Part shown: in pieces, positions 34,132 to 46,138 of the stretch
How positions within the stretch are numbered: position 1 is the first letter of the stretch
Layout of the letters: each line of letters opens with the position of its first letter
Assembly (NCBI GenBank): GCA_027924645.1
Contig: BSBN01001753.1
Coordinates: 868,001 to 932,000 of the forward strand
Direction of reading: 5' to 3'
Length of the DNA stretch: 64,000 nucleotides
DNA from: Cunninghamia lanceolata
Taxonomy: Eukaryota > Streptophyta > Pinopsida > Cupressales > Cupressaceae
Translations under genes and position numbers: made by a program
The notes under the pieces: generated by a model
What the model was told of the DNA's origin: nothing
What the model saw: the letters and a program-made list of their open reading frames with translations, nothing else
The model's database searches: none

Positions 34132-35216
34132 TGTTGTCCCTTAAATACGTTAATAAGTCTGAAGATTAAGGAAAGCTAAAAGATGAAAGAACACAAATAA
34201 AAGCATAAACAAGGAAGTTATACCTTAAATCTTCAAGCTCTCCCTTCTCCTTGATAAGGTGGAGGAAATAGTGCACCAAAATCTATCTCCTAGCTTTACC
34301 CAATTCTAAATTGATGTGGATTGCTCTAAGAATCAGCACAAAATGGATTTGGCAAGGGAATTGGACTAAAGGTTGGCTATGGATTTTGGCATAATGTGGA
34401 TACAAATGGCTTGAGTTGAAAAATGCTTGGAGGAGGCCTGTATTTATAAAGTTTTTGGGAGGATTTTGGATCAATGGTGGAGGTTCAAAGTTGAGATCTA
34501 AGGGTTGAGATGAAATCCTGAGATCAAGGGACAAGATTTTATCAACAATAATGGATGGCTCTCATTATTTTTGAATTTTAAATTAACCTTGGGAAGGCTT
34601 TGCATTAATGAGGATTAAGACATATGAATGAATAAAAAATTTACTCATATTAAAGAGGGTGTAATAAAAAAATTAAGCTTTATGGGTGAGTGGGATAAGA
34701 AATGACACATGCATGCTTTTAACAAAGACTTGTGAGCATTTTATATTAAAAATGTTCTTGCATGAAAGAAGAAAGGTGAGGTGGAGACACATGTGACTCC
34801 CTCTGAATAAAAAATTTCTTTTTATTCCAAGGGTGTGGGAGATGGGATAATAAAGGTTTAGGCTAATTAATTAAGTGATTAACTTAATTAATATGGCTGT
34901 TAGAAATTAGTGAAGGGATTAATTAGTGGTTAGAATTAATTAAGCAAGGGTTTACTTAATTAATTTGGGTCTAGGGACTAGGTAGGGTGTGATAGCTAAT
35001 TAAATAAATGTTATTTGTTTAATTAAGTTAGTTTTAGGTTGTAGGCTAGGGGGATTAATTAAATAAGTGTGTTTTATTTAATAAATATAGGTTAGGGGAT
35101 GAAGAGAATTAATTAAATAATTATTGGTATATTTATTTAATTAATTGTGAACAATGGTTAAGGTTTAGTAATAAATTAATTTATTACAAGTGAGTGATTG
35201 GGATAAATGTGTAACA
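34132..35216 (-). repeat. Possible minus-strand LTR (solo or truncated)
   Basis: Bounded by TGTTGTCCC at 34,132 and GTGTAACA ending at 35,216. A minus-strand TATA box (CTTTATAAATACAGG) lies at about 34,437-34,451. TTAATTAA-rich blocks fill 34,860-35,190. No target duplication is seen (CTCAT versus TCACT), so the edges are uncertain. The gypsy remnant appears to stop where this begins. Confidence 0.4.
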
Positions 35217-35867
35217 TCACTTTCCATAATGCTCAAGAATTAACTTAAAACATGTAACTTAATTGAATCATTAAATAAGAATTGATCTGGAGATAATCAA
35301 ATTTGAATCAAGGAATAATAATATTTTCCATCCATTAAGCATGTTAACCAAATGAAGATATAACATAACTTATTAACCAGTAAACCATTACAATTTTTAG
35401 TGAGTAATCATCACTAATCAAATACAAATATGCTATAGGCATTACAATAAGTTTTTACATCACAATAGACCATCTGGTCACAATATGTAATTACTGTATC
35501 TGGAACCAATGACATTTGTCTCTATAAGCCTCAGCTTGTCTCATGCTTGGGGAAGGAGAGCACCATCCTGGTTATTTTCCTCCAACCACGAACCTACAGT
35601 CCCCCACTCATCTTCCTAATTGGAAGAGGTCCTACCCTTCACAGAAAGGTTAGACATTAGAACCCCATTAGGTTAGCCATCTGAGTATCTGGTGTTGTGT
35701 CCTTCCTAATGTCTCACGGTCACACACTATAGATCCCCTCTAACTTGTATGACACTACTGGAGACACTAGGCCATCTAGAACACTATGGATTGACAATGC
35801 ATGCAGAGACAGATGCATCACTTTGGCCAAAGTTTTCATACAAATATGTTACACCATGAACGTCGTC
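35217..35867. other. Spacer, no gene seen; host flank of TE2
   Basis: Continues at 43,277 once TE2 is removed. No coding signal. Confidence 0.45.
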
Positions 35868-35872
35868 GTATG

Positions 35873-36959
35873 TGTTGGAATAGGTCCGGACAACTGAGAG
35901 GGGGGGTGAATCAGTTGTTGCTCTATTTAATCTTTTTTTACTGTTATTCTCCTTTCACAACTTAAAATAAAATCAATGATATAAACATTCCAGTATTAGG
36001 CAATAGCATATGAGCAGAAACATGAATGACATATTTGACACCAAGATTTTGATGTGGAAACCCGGTTAAGGGAAAAACCACGGTGGGGGTTAACCCACAA
36101 AAATTAATACCCTGTTAAAAACATTTTATAAATGAGAATGCACTTGAATTCAGGCTCACTGCCCCAAGCTCACTGCCTACAGAAAAGTTTACAAGAGATT
36201 TACAGAGATTTTGAACTGGTAAGATGCATCTGCCAATGCTAGAGATCAGTTTTGGTTAAGTACAAATACTAACTTTATACACTTCATCTTTATTCTACTT
36301 TTCTCGCTAGTCTGCCTTCATTCAGATATTAGATTTCTTCTCCTTTCATATTTTCTCCATGATCTCAACACACGCACAAATTAACCACAATCATTAGCTA
36401 AATATACTTATCTTGAATTGCAATCACTTGCCAGTCGGCAACAACAACACTTAGAACCTTTTAAGAATGCTCTACTCTGTCGGCTGGATCATACACCAAT
36501 ATTGATGCGTACCAAAAATAACACATGTAGTTCATCATACATGTCGGCCATTGACATTCTATCTCATAAATAGTTCATCAAAACACTTCTATTGGGTCCG
36601 CACAAGGATTAACATAAGTCTACTTGTTCTTCACTGAACTGTTCTGTCATAATAGGACCCGGTATTCAAATGCTCATAGCTTTTGATCCCTTTATCACCA
36701 GAGGCTAAAAACTTGGATTTAGATTGTCCTAGTGTCCCTCTACACTCTTTTAGATCTGCAACACATAATGATTAACTTGAGAGATCCACTGACCAAAATA
36801 CTAAATTCTGCTGTATGCTCTATTTCAGGCTCCCAGACTTAGAGAGATTATCATTCTGACTTCCGGTATGATCAGATACTACACTACGGATGTGTGGAAC
36901 AATCTTAGTTGCCATCATTGACAACACCTATCAATGCTAAGCAGTGTCTCTTGCCAACA
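35873..36959 (-). repeat. TE2 3' LTR
   Basis: TGTTGGAATAGGTCCGGACA to CTTGCCAACA on the plus strand; on the element's strand it starts TGTTGGCAAGAGACACTG, like TE1. GGCTCACTGCC repeats lie at about 36,152-36,180 and the foldback block at about 36,050-36,095. Confidence 0.93.
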
Positions 36960-37115
36960 ATCTCCCCCTTTGGCATTGATGGCAACACTTAGTGAAAAAT
37001 GACTAAGTGTCTTTGTGCAGCTCCCCCTTTGTTTGTACATTTGTGCACTTTACTTATTCCGGTGCTCCCCCTTTGCTGAATACTTCATTTTTCATTGCCC
37101 TTCACTCCCCCTTTG
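36960..37115 (-). promoter_or_regulatory. TE2 four polypurine-tract-like repeats and hairpin
   Basis: CTCCCCCTTT(G) (sense CAAAGGGGGAG) occurs at 36,962-36,972, 37,021-37,030, 37,065-37,075 and 37,105-37,115. ACACTTAGT (36,985-36,993) pairs with ACTAAGTGT (37,002-37,010) around GAAAAATG. Same number, order and hairpin as in TE1. Confidence 0.85.
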
Positions 37116-37204
37116 ACATTAATGGCAAAGGGTGGGATCTGTAAACCAAAATTCTCCAAATTTTTTGTATACATTGCCGCATATGTACAAGTAACCATTA
37201 AGTT

Positions 37205-40200
37205 CCATTCACATGAACTTGAGGATGTCTATAAAACTAGCTTTTATTTGCGCAAGTTTAGAGGCCCAAGTAATCTTCATTCCATCCAAAATTGAAATGT
37301 GCCCATTTAACACAAATGAGTATGCTTTTGCCTTTGACAAATCTGATGGAACATTGGTCTGAACTACAGTCTAAGCCTCAGATAAGGCATTATACATTGT
37401 CTCTAATTTAGGGGCAATTAATCTCCGGAGCTCACACATTCTTTTCATAATGTTGCTTTTCTCTTTGACAAGTTTCTTTATTTCCTCAGTCAAGTTAATT
37501 ACTTGACATTCTTGACTTATAGGCGAAACTGTTAGGGGATCAAAATTTTGAGAGAGATTTGACAATTTTTGTTCTTGCTCCTTTATCTTGTTCTCAATAC
37601 CCTCATTAACTTTGGGCCATGATAGACAGAATTTGTACATATCACTTCCATCATTTAGAGAATTTTGAATACTCTTTATGCCAATACCAAGTATTCTTCT
37701 ATCATTTCCTATCAGGTTCTTTAATTCACAAAAATTCTTATCTAATAATTCTTTCTAAACTTTTACCTACGTAGACTTCTCAAAGGACTCAAAATGTGAA
37801 TTTACTGAACTTACAAGATTCTTTACATGTCTGGAGGGGGAATCATTTTGATTCTTCTGGTAGGTTGGCATTAATTTCTCCAAAACTCTAGTTGCAAGTC
37901 CCAGTAGCTCATTCTCCTCCATGTGGAACTTTAACATCTTCTCTCTAGCCTTTACTTGGGTGAATGATGCTATCTTCATTAGTTGAATTGGAGAGAGAGC
38001 ATCTGGATTGGCTAGGCCTTAGAGTAGTTTAGGTTCATCAAGTTTGATCACTTCTTTTCCAAGAAGACTTTTAACTACATCTGCAGTCTCTCTTGCTATT
38101 TTAGAGACAATCTTTTGATCTGCTGATTTCTCGGTCTCTACTTTAGATGCTTCAACGTTTGCACCATCTTCTTTTGCTTTATCTTTATTTTCTCTTTCTT
38201 CCTCTAACTCTGCTTTATCCTTTTCTGTGTTCTCTGTAGAGGAACTTTTTCTTGTTTGTTTATCACTTACTACTTGATTAGGAGGGCTCTATGAAACAGT
38301 AACATTATCCTCTTTCTCTGTTGTATTAGATGGATTGGGAGCATCTTCTGCATCAATTATTTTATCCAATATTTTTGTATCCTCCTAATTCACTTGTTCT
38401 ACTTCTGGAACTAAAGCTTCACCCAACTTAGATTGTTGCTCAATAATATTTTCAAAATAATCTCTTGAGTTTATTCAACGATTTCACTTGTTTCTCCAAG
38501 CATGATTTTGTTCATTCTCCTCTTGCTTCTAAAGTCATCTTTGACTTCCTTGAATATCATATCTATTTGATCAGGAGAAATTTGAGGACACAAATTTATT
38601 AGCTCATGTTCCCTGATCTCTATGTCCTTGCACTTGGCATTTTCTTTTCTCAACTCCAAGATATTTGCCAAACTTTGTGGTAAGTCAGAAGTTATGTTAA
38701 TTAGTGCCTTGTTGTAGATGTTGAGATATCTAACCATTGCTTCCTCCAACACCCTTTTATCCATGTCATTGTATTCATCATAGAATTCAATCATGGGTTT
38801 TAGATTACCATCCACAGTGATTGATTTTATCACATCTTCTAGGGAGAGTGTGGTCTTCTCAACATATTCATCATACTCTTTAGTATTTTTCCTTTTGCTA
38901 GTCCTTTTGCTTTCGTAGGACCTTTCTTTGGTTAAATTTGCAACTTTTGTTCCAGTGACTTTTAGTTCCTTGATTTCAATGTCAGAGTCTGTATCTACTT
39001 CATCTTCTCTTATGCTTTCATAGGTCTGGGAAGCTTTTGTTTTCTTCCTTTTCTCACATTTTCTGAATGATTTTGCTTCCGGTTTTGTAGTTTTGGAAGG
39101 AGCAGAGGTAGTAGTAAAACTTCTAGTAGTTCTTGAGGTGGAAGAGAGTTCCACCGGATCACTTGTTTGTTTCTTATCTTGTTTTTCTTTCTCATCATTT
39201 TCTATTCTTTCTCTGAATTTCTTCACAACTTCCTTAGTTAGGCCAAGATTTTCAGCTAGCTGCTCAACTTCTTTTCTTACTCTCCTATTGGTTTCAGGTT
39301 CTCTGAGCTCAGTATGTAACTTTAAACTTAGCTCCTCATAAGTTCCAAATCTTTCAATGGTTGTGTCTTTGTGCTTGCTTAGTAGATGTTGAGCATACAT
39401 ATCCAAGATCCTTTCATCTACTTCATACCCCATGGGCATGATCCAAATAGTTCTAGGTTCCACTGCTTCTATTAAACACTGATCAGTATCAACCATGAAG
39501 CATATTTCATTTTTGTATTTGTCAACAATTGAATTGGGGATTCTTTCCCTTGAGTGCATCATATTCTAAAAATTCTTGAAGCAACCCCATATTGCCATTT
39601 TTTGAGCATTGAAATTACCAATGCTATGAAGATGATTTCTGATTTGAATGGCAACTGGCTCATCCTTAGTCCAGTGCACACCTTTTACCCCAGGTACCTC
39701 ATTCGTAAAGTAAAAGAATAGACATAGAATCAGTGTACCATACTTGAAGGTGTTCTTCTTATACCTTTTGATCTTGTTCAAATTTTCAATCAATTGATTC
39801 TGCAATAGTTCACACAAGTCATAATCAACATTTTCTTTAGCATCTTGTATGCAACATAAATGGCTGTTCCAGAAATAGAATTTTGTTTACTCGAGTGGTA
39901 AATCTTGTACCCAATCACCATGGAGGTGAATTTGACATTCGACTCTATAATATCATTAATGGTCATTGCTCTTCTGTCGAACTTAGGTCTGATAGCATTA
40001 GTTACTGTCTATTTTTTCACAGCTTTCAGCATGGGCAATCCTCCGGTTGAGTTTAAACTAGTTACATTTCTGATACCCTCCCTGGTAATCTTGAACAGTT
40101 TTAACAAACAAATGAATTCATCATGTATCCGACTTAAGACATATCAGACCCATTCATCCTCATCAAATGTTGGAAACCCCATAACCTAAACAAAGTGTTT

Positions 40201-40458
40201 ATCCTATAGTGCCTTGTATTCGGGTTTAAGTTCTGGATTTTCATCCATGAGTTGTTTCTGAAACAAATCTACATACCTTGAATCTCCAAACTCATCTATA
40301 TTTGTATGAATGTAAACCCTAATGTCTTCTACATGTAGCACACCATACGGAACACTTGAAAAAGCACCTAACGGATTGACTTGAAATGATTTGTGAGGAT
40401 GCTTCTTAAATTTGGGTCGAGGCCTTTCGGTAATGTCAATAACATGAGGGGTAGCCAT
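37205..40458 (-). pseudogene. TE2 ORF B: unknown long protein, heavily broken
   Basis: Starts MATPHVIDITERP at 40,458. It is recoverable as pieces at 40,204-40,479, 39,566-39,817, 38,471-39,562, 37,767-37,979 and 37,371-37,640, with matching but interrupted sequence between them. It parallels TE1 ORF B end to end: DPLGAFSSVPHGVL versus NPLGAFSSVPYGVL, FMVDTDQCLIEAVEPRTIW, PMGYEVDER, a charged Lys/Glu/Ser/Thr middle, and a C-terminal MYKFCLSWPKV...NLSQNFDPL. Where TE1 has stops at 28,699 and 29,337, TE2 has Arg and Asn. Conservation of the hydrophobic and charged pattern between two diverged copies supports past selection as a protein. Confidence 0.75.
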
Positions 40459-40892
40459 TTCAACAGATTTTAGATTCAAAGATTTACAGAGAGGTACCTT
40501 TTTCTTTCACGAAGTTAGGGTTGATCAATTGCTGATTGAATTCGTTCTCTACCTCAGTCTCTGGACTTGTAGCTCAAATGTTCTTCTTCTTGTTTAATTC
40601 GAATGCAAGGTGATTCAAATGAGCGATCAATTGACCTTTTAAAGCTTCGCATTACCTAATTTGCCTTTGTAATAAATGTGTTACCCTAATTGTATCCAGT
40701 TACATTGTTTCGACCGTTCTTCATATATCAATCCGCAAGATTTCATATCAACATCTTTTCTTCCAGAAATCCTTTCATAGGTTCTAGACCAATTTAGAGT
40801 ATTTTTTGTTAATGTGCTAGATTCAGTCACCCACTTATTGACTGAGGGAATTTGATGTTCTATGCAGATCCCCCCAAGCCAAAGTTTTTGAC

Positions 40893-42140
40893 TTAATTCC
40901 TGGAGGAATTGTCAGCACTGGATTCCGATGCAGACTCATTATCATTGTTTACTGTATCTTTCTTTATCCAAATCTTGTTTATTTCACTCTGTATCTCATC
41001 CACATCAATTTTATTTTTTCCTCTATCTTGTTTCTGCTCATCCAGTTTTCTGTTTACCGGACCTTTTCTTCCATTGTCTTTACTTTTGCAAAATCTTGCA
41101 ATATGACCAGATTTATTGCAGTTAAAGCATACAACATTTCTTTTCTTATAAACCTGATTTTCTCTTGATCTGCACTGATTAGCCATATGTCCAAACCCAT
41201 TGCAAACAAAGCAATATCCATTGAAAGAATTGCTAATTCTTCTATTATTGGGATTATTCATTGTCATACTTCTACATTCATTTGATCTATGACCATACCT
41301 GTTACACTTGAAGCATTGACCAGAGAAGGATGGACCATTTTGATTTACTCTACTTCTACACTGATTAGCTCTATGACCAAATTTGTTGCAGTTGAAACAA
41401 TTTCCATTGAATGATGGACATCTTTGAGCATTTGGCTATCTTACTGGAGGTTTTCTAGATCTATTTCTCCCATTCCTAGGTTGAAAATTTCTCTGTTCGG
41501 ATCTGGAGCTTTCACCTTTCTCATACCTAAGATTATGCTTATCAACATCCTTTTTCTGCCCTTCAATGAGTGCTTCAAGTTTACTTGAGCTTATCTTGAA
41601 CTTCTCTTTATACTCATTTACAATTTCTAGGTCATGTCTGAGTGTGATAATCTGTCTCTCAAGTTCTCTTTCATTGTCTCTGCTTTCTTGTAGATTAGAT
41701 TCTAGAAGGCCAGCTATCACATCCAATTTGTAGCATTCTTTAGAACTCTTTTTCAAATTTTGATTTAACTTTTCTTCAACTTTCTTCTTATCTTCAATTT
41801 CCTTGGTTAGTCTCATCACCCCAGTTTCCATCTCATGTTTTAGAATAGTAACTTCTTTAGTTAACTTTTCACATTCCTTTGTCTTCTCATTCAGGGCCTT
41901 GTCTTCATAAGGTTTTCCTAGTTGAAGAGGTTGCTCCTCTCCTTTTGGATTGGATTTGCTCAATTTCTCTTCTAAAATTTTAATGAAGTCTTCAGCCTTT
42001 TTGAGGTTGTCTTGCAGCTCTTGAACTTCTGCCTTGGACTGCTTAAGATCATCTAGGGAGAGATTAAGTTTCCCTTGAAGGTTATATTCATCCATTATGC
42101 TGTCTTCCCAGATCTTCCTTAAGCTGTTAAACTTTTTCAA
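40893..42140 (-). pseudogene. TE2 ORF A: coiled-coil, four zinc-knuckle Gag-like protein, one stop
   Basis: Starts ATG at 42,140, close to the primer-binding site. The coiled coil covers about the first 180 residues (LSLDDLKQSKAEVQELQDNL). A TAG at 41,436-41,438 falls just after RKPPVR, where TE1 has Gln. The frame then stays open to 40,893 and holds four CX2CX4HX4C knuckles: CFNCNKFGHRANQC, CFKCNRYGHRSNEC, CFVCNGFGHMANQC and CFNCNKSGHIARFC, all with GH. The C-terminal tail is acidic and Ser-rich. Confidence 0.85.
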
Positions 42141-42149
42141 AGGAACTTG

Positions 42150-42161
42150 GCTCTGATACCA
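42150..42161 (-). promoter_or_regulatory. TE2 primer-binding site (initiator-Met tRNA)
   Basis: GCTCTGATACCA on the plus strand, i.e. TGGTATCAGAGC on the element's strand, two bases from the 5' LTR. Confidence 0.9.
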
Positions 42162-42163
42162 AT

Positions 42164-43271
42164 TGTTGGAATAGGTTTGGACAACTGAGAGGGGGGGTGA
42201 ATTAGTTGTTGCTCTATTTAATCTCTTTCTACTATTATTCTTCTTTCACAACTTAAAATAAATCAATGATATAAACATTCCAGCATTAGACAATAGCATA
42301 TGAGCAAAAACATGAATGACACATTTGACACCAAGATTTTGACGTGGAAACCCGGTTAAGGGAAAAACCACGGTGGGGGTTAACCCACAAAAATTATTAC
42401 CCTGTTAAAAGTATTTTATAAATGAGAATGCACTTGCATTCAGGCTCACTGCCTCTAGCTCACTGCTCAAGTGGAGGCTCACTACCTATAGAAAAGTTTA
42501 CAAGAGATTTACAGAGATTTTGAACTGGTAAGATGCATTTGCCAATGCTAGAGATCAGTTTCGGCTAAGTACAAATACTGACTTTATACACTTCATCTTT
42601 ATTCTACTTTTCTCGCTATTCTTCCTTCATTCAGATATTAGATTTCTGCTCCTTTCACATTTTCTCCATGATCTCAACACACACACAAATTATCCACAAT
42701 CATCGGCTATATATACTTATCTTGAATTGCAATCACTTGTGAGTTGGCAACAACAACAACACTTAGAACCTTTTAAGAATGCTCTGCTTTGTCGGCTGGA
42801 TTATACACCAATATTGATGCGTACCAAAAATAACACATGTAGTTCATCATACATGTTGGCCACTAACATTCTATCTCATACATAGTTCATCAAAACACTT
42901 CTATTGGGTCTGCACAAGGATTACCATAAGTTTGCCTGTTCTTCACTAAACTGTTCTGTCATAATAGGACCCGGTATTTAGATGCTCATAGCTTTTGATC
43001 CCTTTATCACCGGAGGATAAAAAATTGGATTTAGATTGTCCTGGTATCCCTCTACACTCCTTTAGATCTGCAACACATAATGATTAACTAGAGAGATCCG
43101 TTGACCAAAATACTAGATTCTACTATATACTCTATTTTAGGCTCCCAGACTTAGAGAGATTATCATTCTGACTTCCGGTATGATCAGATACTGCACTGCG
43201 GATGTGTGGAACAATCTTAGTTGCCATCAATGACAACACCTATCAATGCTAAGCAGTGTCTCTTGCCAACA
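42164..43271 (-). repeat. TE2 5' LTR
   Basis: 1,108 bp. It matches the left LTR with scattered substitutions and extra bases at about 42,455-42,485, where GCTCACTGC / GGCTCACTACC units are duplicated. Confidence 0.93.
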
Positions 43272-43276
43272 GTATG

Positions 43277-44185
43277 TCCACCACCCTAACTTGACTTATG
43301 AGTTGTCATGTCCTACAGTTGTTAAAAATGACCCAATTCTTTAGGTCTTGAATAAGTGGGATCAATTCGAATCATTATCCATGCTTGGACATTTGACTCC
43401 CTCCATAGGTTGGTTATAAGTTTCTAGTGACTCCTCATCACATGGTTTGTTTCATTGCACATTAGTTGACCATTTGACCCCTAGGCCATACATGGTTCAC
43501 TTTTTCGGAAACAAGTCATTTCATATGACAAAATGGTATACTTGTACCCAAGGCATGCCCTGCCCTTGATAGAGTAAAGGTATACTATTCCTATCTTATA
43601 TCATTAACAAAAGGTCTTACATGCAGACTCATAATGATTGTATGAATATTCTAATGAGTTCATTTCAATGATTTCATATCGAGGCCATGTTCGCAAAGGT
43701 TCATCCACCTCTATGTTCGAGAATATAAGTATACAATTTTGATAATCAAGATAACACAGAAAGTGTTTCACAATCGACTTATCATATAAGCTCGATTGGT
43801 GTTAAATTGTGGTGTTGTCAACACACTATTATTCGCAACGTTATTCTGACTATGATCATAATCAGATGTCCATATCATGAATCAATAATGCCTTCATGGA
43901 TGAAACTACAGTCATAAGACTGTATCATTATCTTTAGTTAATAGTCGATAGGGAGCTATTGCTTGCTCCACTCGAGAGTTTATACTCTATTCACGTCAGT
44001 ATATGATGAGATTTATCATTTCTTCACCAACCCAGCTAATACGGCTCGAGCTCTGGTTATCATTTGTATAGTATATGATGTAAAAGTGTTACAGTCGGGT
44101 CGTGCGACCCTAACTCCAACACAGAAAGAATTCTTATCAAGGCTCGGTCATCCGGTCTTGAGCATGAATACAAACATCCCAAAAG
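43277..44185. other. Spacer, no gene seen
   Basis: The right flank of TE2. No protein-like frame. Confidence 0.4.
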
Positions 44186-44740
44186 ACTCAGCCTTAAGGC
44201 CTAGAGTATGAATCACAGACTTTATAATTAACTCAGCCTTACAGCCTGGAGTATATAAGATAGTCTTTTTAAATCACTCGGCCTCTCCGCCTAGAGTTTA
44301 ATACATAGTCTTTTCAAATAACTCGGCCTCTCGGCCTAGAGTTTCATACACAATCTGTTTTATATATCTCGGCCTGTAGTTTAATACATAGTTTTATCAA
44401 GGCTATCGTAGCTCAGCTTTTAGCCACGAGCCTTCCCATCATTAGCAAAAAGACACAATACTACTTCGGCCTCATGACCTGAATGCAATTTAAATAGAGT
44501 TTTCAATGATATATAATTAGCCATACGGCCTTGAGCAATATATACAGATTTCTAAAGGATCAAAACTTAGCTCAATAGCCGACGACGAGTTGGTAAAGAT
44601 GGCTCAGCCATTAAGGCTACGAGCTCATTCATGTTAAAGGGATAATTTGGAAAGCTCAGCCTTAAGGCCTGGAGCCCCGAATGATAACACTTAGAAATCA
44701 AAATACTCGGTTGTGACAGCCTCGAGCTTCATTCAGATAG
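44186..44740 (+). repeat. 45-bp tandem array (CTCGGCCT...GGCCTAGAG), decaying rightward
   Basis: Units start at 44,186, 44,231, 44,276, 44,321 and 44,366, exactly 45 bp apart. Each is ACTC(A/G)GCCT....GCCT(A/G)GAGT plus an AT-rich tail with CATAGTCTTTT. Diverged units (CTCAGCCTTAAGGCCTGGAG and similar) continue at irregular spacing to about 44,740. Some units hold the palindrome CCTTAAGG. Confidence 0.85.
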
Positions 44741-46029
44741 AGATTTTAAATAATAATAAACTCAGTTCTTTGTTATAATGTTTAAATCATTAATGATGAA
44801 TAGGATTACATCCTTGTAATACCTGAGCAATGATAATAAATGAGTCATCACACCAGTCCCACACTCCTGTAAGTGCACTCGGCTCTATATCTAGCTCCCC
44901 ACTCTTTTTCCTATTCTATCACCACCAAAAAGCCAAAACTTCCCAAAACAAAAACTAACTACTACTTGTTGTGTATGCACTCCCATTTGGTTTTCCCACC
45001 TTCCACGATTCTAAGCATGCCAAAAAGAAAGGTAACCACATTTCCTCACTCGATCGGTTCCTTAAAAGGTGGCTACCATCAGGCATCAAGCTCAAAGGTG
45101 GATGAGCTTAAAGCTCTCCATCCTTCACTAAATTGACCAAACAAGATTAAAAGCATACGACTAAGATCCAAAATAATGACATAAGAGATAATAATATGAT
45201 TATTATCATGGCAATTTTATCCTACAAAAGGGTTTGAAATCCTTACTAATTGGATTAAAAATGAAAACAAGGAAGCACACAAGAACACATCTAGTTTGTC
45301 GAATGTCATCGATTCTTCTCCGAATTTGACTATCATCCTTAGTCGAGAGACTAAAGAATTCTATCTCAGAGAACAAAATATTACAGGAGACTTCCATCTC
45401 TCTCTACATGTTTATCTCCTCAACATGAGATGATGCTTCTAGAACATCGACTGGTCTCCACGACTAGTCTTAATGGCATCAAGGACATAACTCTCAGAGA
45501 ACAAGAGAACTAAGAAAAGAGGCATGACACATGTCAACTTACGCATAGAGAAGAAAAAGGACATAATAGTCGATGCTCAAATGGCTATTTGACCCTTTGC
45601 TTTCACAATGTCTAACCTTCCCTCCAGGATGATACTCTCCTTCCTTCTTCAAAGGATGTTTATTTTCTAGTTCACACTCAGGACCACAAGATCATGATCA
45701 GTGTATCATCATCATCATATTTCATAACTTAATTTAATCAATTTATACAACAGATCATCATCAATAAATTTTTTATAATCAAGAGTTAAATCAGATATTT
45801 CCACAATATCAAATCAATTAACTATGTCTAATCCTCATGATTATCATACTAAGTTAATGATTAAGTCTAGTTGTAAGTTGGGGATGTAACAAAATGATTG
45901 AGATGAATGGCTATGGTAAATTAATTAAATAGATTGGTTTTATTTAATTAATTTGGCAAAAGGGATAATTAGTGGTGTAAGGATACGAGAAAGTGGCTTG
46001 CAGGGTCAAGGCATTTTCAGGTGTCTACA
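44741..46029 (-). repeat. Probable minus-strand gypsy-type LTR ending at 46,029
   Basis: On the minus strand an LTR start TGTAGACACCTGAAAATGCC begins at 46,029, preceded by a polypurine tract. TTAATTAAATAGATTGG-type blocks near 45,915-45,955 resemble those in the LTR at 17,090. The left edge is not located. Small frames at 44,873 and 45,206 have no domains. Confidence 0.45.
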
Positions 46030-46048
46030 TTTTACCCCTCTTTGATGT
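46030..46048 (-). promoter_or_regulatory. Polypurine tract of the LTR ending at 46,029
   Basis: ACATCAAAGAGGGGTAAAA on the minus strand, directly before TGTAGACACC. The body of that element should lie to the right, but LTR A interrupts it at 46,139. Confidence 0.6.
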
Positions 46049-46138
46049 AACGTCATGACTGAGTGGGATGGCGTCAGATTAAAGAATTTTCTAATTTTTA
46101 CCTCGACTGATGGATGGAAGGGAAATGGATGAGGGATG

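Larger units (their letters stand above)
35873..43271 (-). mobile_element. TE2: second complete member of the TE1 family, minus strand
   Basis: A 7,399-bp element with target duplication GTATG at 35,868-35,872 and 43,272-43,276. The LTRs are 1,087 bp (3', left) and 1,108 bp (5', right). A primer-binding site lies at 42,150-42,161 and a polypurine tract next to the left LTR. The interior has the same order as TE1 (ORF A, ORF B, four polypurine repeats, hairpin) and again no pol motif. The LTRs differ more than in TE1, including a ~21-bp insertion within the GCTCACTGCC repeats of the right LTR, so TE2 is older. Its ORFs are more broken. Confidence 0.93.
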
